A stretch of DNA of 23,668 nucleotides from CAVTJX01 sp963735175 (GTDB taxonomy: Bacteria; Electryoneota; RPQS01), in NCBI GenBank assembly GCA_963735175.1, contig CAVTJX010000014.1, positions 1-23,668 on the forward strand, written 5' to 3'. A model generated the notes under the pieces. It was not told the origin of the DNA and did not search any database. It saw only the letters and a list, made by a program, of their open reading frames with translations. This document shows, one piece after another, positions 7,391-14,600 of this stretch; within the stretch, counting starts at the first letter, position 1; each line of letters opens with the position of its first letter. Position numbers and translations under genes: made by a program.

Positions 7391-8392
7391 ATGTCCCGTC
7401 TTCCCCGTTTGTTTTTCGCAGCGCTGCTGCTTGCGGGTGTGTTGGTGTCTCGCAGCCGTGCCGTCGAGCCGCAACTCAGCGCCTTCACGCGCATGAGCAT
7501 CGCCGCCGACGCTTACTTTTCCGCCGGCATCAAGGACATCACCGCCGACCAGCTCTGGAACGAGTTGAACGACGCCGACACCACGCAGCCCTATATTATC
7601 AGCGTCTGCCAGCTTGCCGACGACACCGCCCGCGGCCATATTCCCGGCGCACACCACTGGGATCCGGCGAACCTCGTGCGCCAGCGCAACCAGATCCCCC
7701 ACGACCGCAAAGTCGTCGTCTATTGTTACACCGGCCAGTCCTCCAGCGTCTGCGCCGCCTTCCTGAATCTCACGGGCTACGACGCCTACAATCTGCGCTG
7801 GGGCATCTGCTCGTGGACGGCGGACACGGCGAAGATCGGCATGGGCGGCGGCTGGTACCACCCCACCGTCGGCCACCAGATGCTCGAAACCACGCCGCAT
7901 CCGCTGACGGCCGAATACGCCTTCCCCGAACCTGCCGCGAAAGACATGGACGTCGTCGATCTCTTCTGCGCCACCGTGGAACCGCAGTTGTCAAAGCCCG
8001 CGTCCCAGTGGAAGGAGAAAACTGCCGCCGATCTCTACGCGACCCTCGACGACGGCGACCCCGCCAACGATCCCTTCGTGGTCTTCTGCGGCTCCGAGGC
8101 CGTCTACAATCTGGCGCACATTCCCGGCGCGGTGAACATCAGCGCCGCCACGCTCGGCCAGGACGAGAATTTGAAATATCTGCCTCCGGACCGGCCCATC
8201 GTCGTCTACTGCCTGAACGGCCAGCAGTCGATGCAGGTCGCCATGCTGCTGAACTCGCTCGGCTACGACGCCTGGTCGTTAAAGCGTGGCCTCGGCGCGA
8301 TCACCGATAGCGCGGAAATCCTCGGCCCCGGCCTCTGGACCCTCGCCCCGCAAAATTACCCCCTGTTGCAAGGCTCCCTTCCCGCGCATTAA
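7391..8392 (+). CDS. Secreted protein with two rhodanese domains
   Basis: This 333-residue protein has a signal peptide (basic MSRLPR, then FFAALLLAGVLVS, predicted cut after SRA at about residue 24), so it is probably periplasmic. It contains two rhodanese-like domains, each with a candidate active-site cysteine loop: CYTGQSS at residues 112-118 and CLNGQQS at 274-280. Both domains also have the RGHIPGA or LAHIPGA motif preceding the active site. Rhodaneses transfer sulfane sulfur through a cysteine persulfide. ATG 7391 is chosen over upstream in-frame starts because GGAGA lies 8 bases before it and the signal peptide starts there. Two catalytically competent domains are less usual than the common arrangement in which one is inactive. 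The acceptor and donor are unknown. Confidence 0.88.
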   Translation: MSRLPRLFFAALLLAGVLVSRSRAVEPQLSAFTRMSIAADAYFSAGIKDITADQLWNELNDADTTQPYIISVCQLADDTARGHIPGAHHWDPANLVRQRNQIPHDRKVVVYCYTGQSSSVCAAFLNLTGYDAYNLRWGICSWTADTAKIGMGGGWYHPTVGHQMLETTPHPLTAEYAFPEPAAKDMDVVDLFCATVEPQLSKPASQWKEKTAADLYATLDDGDPANDPFVVFCGSEAVYNLAHIPGAVNISAATLGQDENLKYLPPDRPIVVYCLNGQQSMQVAMLLNSLGYDAWSLKRGLGAITDSAEILGPGLWTLAPQNYPLLQGSLPAH

Positions 8393-8400
8393 TCGCCTCC

Positions 8401-8435
8401 GTTCTTCGTTCTTCGTTCCTCGTTCATCGTTCATC
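8401..8435. repeat. Heptamer tandem repeat, five units
   Basis: The units are GTTCTTC, GTTCTTC, GTTCCTC, GTTCATC and GTTCATC. They fill much of the gap between the rhodanese stop and the cstA ribosome-binding site (GGAG, 8446-8449). They match the array at 4461-4509. Confidence 0.85.
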
Positions 8436-8455
8436 GTTTCTGCCTGGAGTCCCCG

Positions 8456-10220
8456 ATGAATGTCCTGGTGTTCTTGGCCCTCGCCGTCCTGGCATTTTAC
8501 CTCGCCAGCCGCCTCTATGCCCGCTGGGTCGCCCGCGCGCTGGGCGAAGACCCCAAACATCCCACGCCCGCCGTCCAGTTCAACGACGGCCGCGACTACG
8601 TGCCCACCAAGCGCTACGTCGTCTTCGCCCACCACTTTTCAGCCATCGCCGGGGCCGGACCGATCCTCGGGCCGACCATGGCGCTGCTCTACGGCTTCAT
8701 GCCCGCGTGGCTGTGGGTGGTCTTCGGCGGGATCTTCATCGGCGCGGTGCACGACTTCACGACGCTCTTCATCTCGATGCGCGAGGGCGGCAAGTCCATG
8801 GCCGAAGTCGCCCGCCGCACGCTGGGACCGATGGGTTTCAACCTCTTCATCGCCTTCACCATCGTGATGATCGTGCTGGTCACGTCCTCGTTTCTGAGCG
8901 CCACTGCGATCTCGCTGACCAGCCTCTGGCCGCTGGACAAGATCAACGCCGGCGGCGGCGCGAGCTTTCTGAAGACCACCATCCAGAACGGCGTGACGAT
9001 GGGCCGCATCGGCGGCATTGCCAGTATGAGCGTCATCGTCATCACGCTCTGCTCGCCTTTGCTGGGCTGGCTGATGTACAAGCGGCATCTGAAGACGCTC
9101 TACGCCTACGTCCTCGCCTCCGCCATCTGCGTCGCCAGTGTGCTTCTGGGCATCGCCTTTCCCGTCAGTCTCACGCCCACGCTGTGGATGGTGATTATTT
9201 CCGTCTATGTGCTCTTTGCCTCGGGCACGCCGGTATGGCTGATCCTGCAGCCGCGCGACTTCATCAACGTGCAGATTCTCTACGCGGGCATTCTGCTGAT
9301 GGTAGTCAGTCTTTTAAGCGGCGGCGCTTCGCGGCCTTGCGGTCACGGTTCCCAGCTTTAATCTGGAAGAAGGCGTGCAGCACCTGGGCTTCATCTGGCC
9401 GATGATGTTCATCACCATCGCCTGCGGCGCGATTTCCGGCTTTCACTCATTGGTCGCCGGCGGCACCACCGGCAAGCAGCTTTGCGCCGAGACCGACGCC
9501 CGCAAGGTCGGCTACAACGGCATGCTGCTGGAGTCGCTGTTAGCCGTCTGCGTCTTGCTCGCCATCGGCGGCGCGATGAACTTCGCCGATTACAAGAGCA
9601 TCGTCTGGCCCAGCGATCCCGGCATCAAGTCCAACCCGATCCTCGGCTTTTCGCTCGCCGCCGGGATGCTCTTCCACAATGGCCTCGGCATTCCCGTTGC
9701 TTTCGGCACCGTGTTCGGCATTCTTTTAGTCGAGGGCTTTGTGGTGACAACGCTCGACGCCGCCGTGCGCTTGAACCGCTATTTGTTTGAAGAATTGTGG
9801 GCGATGCTCTTCACCAATCCGCCCGCGTTCCTCAAGCACTACTGGTTCAACTCGGGGCTGTCGGTGGTGCTGATGTGGGTGCTCGCGTATTCCAACGCCT
9901 TCAGCGCGCTCTGGCCGATCTTTGGCACGGCCAACCAACTGCTGGCGGCGCTGGGTCTTTTGGCGGTCTCGGCGTGGCTGCTGCTGCGCGGCAAGCACTA
10001 CCGCTTCGCCTTAATCCCCGCGATCTTCATGATCCTGACGACGCTGGCCTCGCTCCTGATTCTGTTAAAGAGCTATCTGGAAAAAGGCCGCTACATCCTG
10101 GTCGTCACCGACATCCTGATGCTGCTGCTCTCGCTCGGCGTCGTCGCCCTCGTCGTCCGCACCTTCTTTAAAAAGCAACCGCCGATCATTCGCCCTGCTC
10201 CCCAAAAAGCTCGCATCTAA
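8456..10220 (+). CDS. cstA: CstA-family carbon starvation/pyruvate transporter, one frame break
   Basis: This polytopic membrane protein would have about 587 residues after repair. The N-terminal region contains the family hallmark FAHHFSAIAGAGPILGP and GAVHDFTTLFISMREGG. The second half contains ISGFHSLVAGGTTGKQL, the matching CstA motif, and many hydrophobic segments. CstA and its relative BtsT are known pyruvate or peptide importers. The first reading frame ends early near 9361, but another frame continues from about 9325-9335 with LAVTVPSFNLEEG and LGFIWPMMF. A single extra base near 9331 explains this. The start ATG 8456 has GGAG 6 bases upstream. The length matches the shorter CstA subgroup rather than the 701-residue E. 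coli protein. Placement near malic enzyme suggests pyruvate metabolism. Confidence 0.92.
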
Positions 10221-10255
10221 CAGGCTATCTCGCGTGTTTCAGATTCATCCGGTAA

Positions 10256-10286
10256 GGGCGGACCCATGTGTCCGCCCTTCTTCTTT
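10256..10286 (+). terminator. Hairpin with T-rich tail after cstA; dispersed repeat
   Basis: GGGCGGAC and GTCCGCCC form a perfect 8-bp stem around loop CCATGT, followed by TTCTTCTTT. It may end cstA transcription. The same hairpin occurs at 13556-13577, so it is also a dispersed repeat. Confidence 0.6.
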
Positions 10287-10351
10287 GCTATTGTGAAAGA
10301 CTAATCCTGTGGCGTTCGAAACACACATTGCCTACATGATCATACTGCGCT

Positions 10352-10540
10352 TCACTTATTCGCATTCCCAGTTACGATCTCCGCAACGAATCCAATGTTC
10401 CCGGGAATTTCGCCTCGACTAGAGGCGTCACACACGATTGCCTCTCCGCTTTCTGCGCAGAATCCGCAATCCCGATAGGGTTCAAACAACTTAGATCCGC
10501 AAAGGAATTCTTTTTTTCGACTTTGTGATGAATTGTTCAT
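10352..10540 (-). CDS. Small Cys-containing orphan ORF
   Basis: This is a 62-codon frame on the minus strand in an AT-richer gap. The product contains CGSKLFEPYRDCGFC and later a further Cys (four in total), giving a CX2C pair that could bind metal. There is no signal peptide or recognisable domain. A weak purine-rich sequence (AAGGCGG) precedes ATG 10540. It points away from the VWA gene, so the two would share the promoter region around 10567-10607. It resembles the orphan Cys-rich ORF at 22387-22767 only loosely. It may not be expressed. Apart from it, the 10287-10787 gap holds only the operator-like palindromes. Confidence 0.3.
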   Translation of the reverse strand: MNNSSQSRKKEFLCGSKLFEPYRDCGFCAESGEAIVCDASSRGEIPGNIGFVAEIVTGNANK

Positions 10541-10566
10541 TTCAATCCGCCTTGCCTTGTCACATT

Positions 10567-10607
10567 CAATATCTTATATTGTCCGGGCAAAATATCATTC
10601 GATATTG
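10567..10607. promoter_or_regulatory. Two operator-like palindromes upstream of the VWA gene
   Basis: CAATATCTTATATTG (10567-10581) is a perfect dyad with 6-base arms. About 25 bases away, AATATCATTCGATATT (10591-10606) is a second dyad sharing the AATATC half-site. A weak promoter-like pair, TTGTCC (10579-10584) and GATATT (10601-10606) with 16-base spacing, overlaps them. This is consistent with a dimeric repressor site between the divergent genes at 10540 and 10788, but it is inferred from symmetry only. Confidence 0.4.
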
Positions 10608-10787
10608 TCACGCCCACTGCCGTTCATCCCATCACAATTAGCTTCTCCACAAGATTCCAATGAGTCTACTTTAAGCTAAGCCTGTCTATGTTTCCAGAAT
10701 TTTCTGGCGTATAGCCGTCCGCACCTCATCAAAGTCTTGGTCCGCAGCGACCGCCGTCCGTATTTAAAAGGGTAGAAGGAGAGAGCA

Positions 10788-13402
10788 ATGAAGAAAACGA
10801 AGGTGATCTTTACTTTGGCATTGAATCTCGTACTGGCAACCGCACTATTTGCGGGCTCCGCATCTCGCGTGGTTTTTTCGAATTCCAACGACAACCGCCC
10901 CGCGGAACTCAAAGCCCAAATGTTGGAACTGATGTCGCAGGGAAAATATGACGCGACTCTGTGGGACGAATACCGGAGCCTGACAACAACCGACAAGCCT
11001 GCGAACAAGCTGCGTCATCGCAACAGTCTGGATCAGGGCGGCGACGTCTGCGGGTCCGCCACCGTCATCGGCGCCCTGCCCTACACCGACTCCGGCACGA
11101 CGTTTGGCTATGCCAACGATTATGACAGCACGTATTTTAATGACGCTCCGGATGTTGTTTACAGCTACACTTCGGCGGTGAATCAGACGGTCGACGCGGA
11201 CTTATGCGGTTCATTTTTCGATACGGTTCTACTTCTGTACACCGCATCCTGCGCGGGCCCCGCAACGGGCCGTCAACGATGACTACTGCGGATTCGGCTC
11301 CGGGTTGCCCGGCCTGACCCTTGCCGCCGGCGTAACGTATTATTTCGTGGTGGACGGTCTGTTTGGAAGTACCGGCGACTATACGTTCCATCTGAACGCC
11401 ATTGAGACCGGCCGTTGTTGTTACAGCAATAACCTCCAGTGTGCGACAACGACCAATGTCAACTGCGCCGCTCTGGGTGGAAATTTCACGGCGGGCCTGA
11501 CTTGTGCCGACTCCTGCCCGCCCCCGCCGCCGGCTTGCGTCTGCGGACCCATGGACCTTGTCTTCGTGATCGACACCACCGGCTCCATGGGCGGAGCCAT
11601 CGGCAGCGTCGCCGCGGAACTTCCCAATATTATCGCCACGGCGAATTATTTCTCCTGTGATCTCCAGCTCGGTCTGGTCACTTTCGGCGATCAAGTGGTC
11701 GTGAACCAGCAGTTGACCGTGAACCAGGCCGCGGTGCAGGCGAGCATCGCCGCGCTGACCGCTGGTGGAGGGGGTGGCGACTCCCGAATGTTCGGATGAA
11801 GCGCTGCTGGAAGTAATTAATGGCACGAGTTCGTGCGTCGTGAATGACTGGACCTCCATCTTCCGCCCTGCCGCGGTGAAGATCGTCGTCCTTGTTACCG
11901 ATGCCCCGCCGGCGGGTTGTGATGACAACTTCGTGCTGACGGTGGACGACGTTCAGGCACACAATGTTGCCCTCGCCGCCCAGGCCGCGAGTATTCGCAT
12001 TGCCGCCGTCTTTGTGCCCACGGGCGGCGTCGATCCGACCATCGCCGCCATCATGCAGGACTACTCCAGCACCACATCAGGCTTCGTACCGCTTAACCGC
12101 CGCTAACGGCGCCGGCACCGGTGCGGCCATCAATGAACTCGTCGCCGATTGCGGCCAGGGCATCCTGCAGATCCTCGCCTCGCCGCCGGCCCTCTCCTGC
12201 GTCCGTGGTCATATCCAGCCGAATCCGGCCGTCTTTGACGTCATCGTCACCAATACCGGTAATGAAAGCTGCACGGGTGTCACCCTGACGTTTGGCGCCG
12301 GAACCGGCGCGGGCACCGGCACGATTACGCCGAGTCCTGTGGCCATCGGCACACTCGATCCCGGCGAAGTGGACACGATCACGGTCTGGCCGCGCTGAAT
12401 CCCAATCCCACCGGCGGTCTCTTATGCTTCCGCGCCGACCTCGCCTCCGACAGTTGCCCGCCCGCTTTCGTGGACATCTGTTTCGAAGCGCCGTTGTGCG
12501 AAGGCTGCTTCCCCATCTGTGAAGCGACCACGGATCCCTGCGATATTCCGGCGGGCTGTTTCACCACCTACACTCAGGGCGGCTGGGGACAGGATCGCTG
12601 CCGTGGCGGCAATGTCGGTTGCATCCGCGACACGTGGTTCGGCACGGTCTTCCCCGGTGGCTTGATCATCGGCGGCGGCTTCACATTGACCCTGTCCAAT
12701 TCGGCGGCGGTCGCCGCGTTGCTGCCCACCGGCGGCACGCCCGGCGTCTTCACCCAGAACTACGTCAATCCCACCAGCACGTCGGCGGGCGTCCTGACCG
12801 GTCAACTGGTCAGCGTGGCGATTGCCGTAGGCTTTGGTGACTTCGGTGTGCCCGGCTTCGGTGATCTTGGTTCGCTCGTAATTGCCTCGGGTCCATTCGC
12901 CGGTTGGACGGTGGATCAGTTGCTGGCTCTGGCGAATGCGGTCATTGGCGGCAATCTCGGCGCGCTGCCGGCCGGCGTCTCGGTTTCCAATCTGAATGGC
13001 GCACTCACGGCGATCAATGAAGGTTACCACGGTGGCACGCTTAGCAGTGGCTACCTTGTCGATCCGTGCTGCGATCTGGCGGAGAAAGGTCGCTTCGAAC
13101 CGGGCGCTCCGCGCTTTGATGACGGCAGCCAGACGGGACAGGTTGTCTCGGTGTTGAAGGCCACCCCGAATCCCTTCAATCCCTCGACTCAAATCGCCTT
13201 CAATCTCACCGACGCCGGCCTTGCGACACTGAAGGTCTACAACCTGATGGGTCAGGAAGTGGCGGTCCTCGCGAGCGGCAATTTGGCCGCCGGTATGCAT
13301 CATGTGGCCTTCAACGGCGCCGCACTGCCGTCGGGCCTGTACATCTATCGCCTCGAAGCGAATGGCCAGATGCGCCAGGCGAAGATGCTGCTGCTCAAGT
13401 AA
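10788..13402 (+). CDS. Secreted VWA-domain protein with T9SS sorting domain, four frame breaks
   Basis: The product would have about 870 residues once frames are joined. It starts at ATG 10788 with a strong ribosome-binding site (AGAAGGAGA) and a signal peptide (MKKTKVIFTLALNLVLATAL, then FAGSAS). A Cys-containing beta-rich region follows, with DVVYSYTSAV and VNDDYCGFGSGLPGL. A von Willebrand factor A domain comes next, with DLVFVIDTTGSMGGAIG (MIDAS-type DxTxS) and KIVVLVTDAPPAG. Further Cys-rich and DUF11-like segments (VIVTNTGNESC) follow. The last roughly 80 residues (NPFNPSTQIAFNL, VYNLMGQEVAVL, LPSGLYIYRLEA) form a T9SS type A sorting domain, so the protein is probably displayed on or released from the outer surface. 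Breaks near 11265, 11782, 12093 and 12395 each look like single-base indels. Its function, perhaps adhesion or surface binding, is unknown. Confidence 0.88.
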
Positions 13403-13422
13403 TCTACGGTAAATTCAACCCG

Positions 13423-13453
13423 AAAAGGCGGGCCGGTTTCCGGCTCGCCTTTT
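13423..13453 (+). terminator. Strong intrinsic terminator after the VWA gene
   Basis: AAAAGGCGGGCCGG and CCGGCTCGCCTTTT pair over 14 bp (one G-U) around loop TTT, 21 bases after the stop codon. The A-tract and T-tract flanks could make it bidirectional. Confidence 0.9.
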
Positions 13454-13512
13454 CTTCTATCTACATTTCCCAATTCCCGTCACGAATTTCATGACACGCT
13501 CCTGAAGCACCG

Positions 13513-13529
13513 CGCGGGATTTCCGCGCT
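13513..13529. repeat. GC-rich hairpin, third member of the CGCGCGGG family
   Basis: GCGCGG and CCGCGC form a perfect 6-bp stem around GATTT. The surrounding 15 bases (13511-13525) are identical to 1608-1622 before moaC. Confidence 0.6.
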
Positions 13530-13555
13530 CTGCGCGTAAAGAATCGCCCCGTAGG

Positions 13556-13599
13556 GGCGGACCCATGTGTCCGCCCTCCCATGTATCCGCCCTTTTTCA
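13556..13599. repeat. Second copy of the GGGCGGAC/GTCCGCCC hairpin plus partial repeat
   Basis: 13556-13577 repeats the hairpin found at 10256-10277 exactly, preceded by CGTAG. The right arm is followed by a second degenerate arm (ATGTATCCGCCC) and a T5 run, as if the repeat had partly duplicated. Confidence 0.8.
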
Positions 13600-14091
13600 T
13601 CGCCGTAACTCCCCGCCGTTTCAGACGATTGCAATTTTTTTGACGAAACGGATTCTTTCCGGAAGCAGATTCGAAAGCCGAGTTACAACGCCGTCGTGGG
13701 CTTTAAGCCCGCGATGATTCTATGTCATGGCGGCCTTGAAGGCCACCACGGCGGGAGGTGAAAGAGTGGCAGCCTCTGGCCATCTGCCTGACGGGGCGTC
13801 AATATACAAATGTTCATTTAGATTGTCAACTATAAAGTTCTGAAAGGTTGTTGTTGGATGATTATACGACACATAATGTGTTCCGTTCCCCATTCGAGAT
13901 ACATAAAAACAATCTTTGTATATCACTTCGTGAATTCCCGCAATAATGGTGCAAGGGAAAGGAGGCGGGGTGAAGATAAATCGATGTTGCAAACCGGGGC
14001 GAGCAATATGGACCATGAACAATCACATTATTCAAGGGGGTCAGGGTTGCCTTCGGGGACGGGATTTCGTATATTGGAGTCCGGAATCAAC
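13600..14091. other. Intergenic stretch with an AT-rich patch; no secure gene
   Basis: No convincing gene was found. It holds the composite palindrome at 13689-13752 and an AT-rich patch at about 13800-13990. A 100-codon minus-strand frame (14022 to 13720) contains MGNGTHYVSYNHP and a 35-residue Cys-poor tail. Its C-terminal end is read from the palindrome, so it may be spurious. An open frame on the plus strand runs into the Cys-rich gene, but its first part is unlike a protein. Confidence 0.5.
13689..13752. repeat. Composite palindrome with two inner hairpins
   Basis: Outer arms GCCGTCGTGG and CCACCACGGC pair with one mismatch. Within them lie two short dyads, GGGCTTTAAGCCC (13698-13710) and GGCCTTGAAGGCC (13732-13744). 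The layout can fold as a three-way junction. It lies in the gap after the VWA gene and has no recognisable transposase nearby. Confidence 0.7.
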
Positions 14092-14478
14092 ATGGAGTTC
14101 TACGTGCCTTTTCGCAGGCGGCTCACTTTCCTAATCCGGTCGGTAGCGACATGGGCGGCGATCATCGCCACCCTTGTCGTGCTGCTGGCGCCAGCCGCCT
14201 GTTCTGCCCAATGGTGGTGTGGGACTCGCGATGCGGACTGTTCCGAACAATGTACCGAGTGTGAATCGGAATCCGGGCCCGCACATCAGAGCGGTGAGGA
14301 TGCCTGTGGTGATGAATGTGTGTGTTTGTCGATCTGCAATACTCCGATCCTTCTGACCGCTCGGCCGCGATTACAGATGCGTTGGTTTTGCTGCCACTGG
14401 TGCGGCTTGCCTATCTCCTCAAAACTACCTGCCGGTTTCATCTTTGAGAGCATTGAGCCACCGCAAGGGCTTTGCTGA
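14092..14478 (+). CDS. Small secreted Cys-rich protein upstream of a TonB receptor
   Basis: This 128-residue protein has an N-terminal basic segment (FRRRLTFLIR), a hydrophobic core (WAAIIATLVVLLAPAAC) and a likely signal-peptidase cut after CSA. The mature part has 12 cysteines, including CSEQCTEC, CGDECVCLSIC and FCCHWC, and ends in SIEPPQGLC. Small proteins with a CxCxxxC-type cluster and a C-terminal IxxPP motif are often found next to metal-related TonB receptors in FCB genomes (HYC_CC_PP and DUF2946-like groups). Membership here is inferred from the pattern, not confirmed. The upstream in-frame extension to 13858 is rejected because ATG 14092 begins a clean signal peptide and has GGAG about 12 bases upstream. 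It is followed by a hairpin and then the TonB receptor. A metal-binding or metal-sensing periplasmic role is likely but unproven. Confidence 0.7.
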   Translation: MEFYVPFRRRLTFLIRSVATWAAIIATLVVLLAPAACSAQWWCGTRDADCSEQCTECESESGPAHQSGEDACGDECVCLSICNTPILLTARPRLQMRWFCCHWCGLPISSKLPAGFIFESIEPPQGLC

Positions 14479-14554
14479 AAATATACGGGGGAGCGCTTCT
14501 GCCTGTGCATGTGCGATCCCCCCTTTCAGTGGAGTCTTCACGGTGGAAATTGTT

Positions 14555-14590
14555 ACGCGCCGCGGAATCCTTCGCGGCGCGTTTATTTTA
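14555..14590 (+). terminator. Hairpin with U-rich tail between the Cys-rich gene and the TonB gene
   Basis: ACGCGCCGCG and CGCGGCGCGT form a perfect 10-bp stem around GAATCCTT, followed by TTATTTTA. It lies 77 bases after the Cys-rich gene's stop and 19 bases before the TonB ATG. It could partially terminate the message, giving more of the small protein than of the receptor, or act as an attenuator. Confidence 0.75.
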
Positions 14591-14600
14591 CAGAGGTTCA

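Noticed and set aside
12422..13303. Minus-strand frame over the VWA gene's 3' half
   Set aside because: It is antisense to the T9SS sorting domain and Cys-rich region, with no motif of its own.
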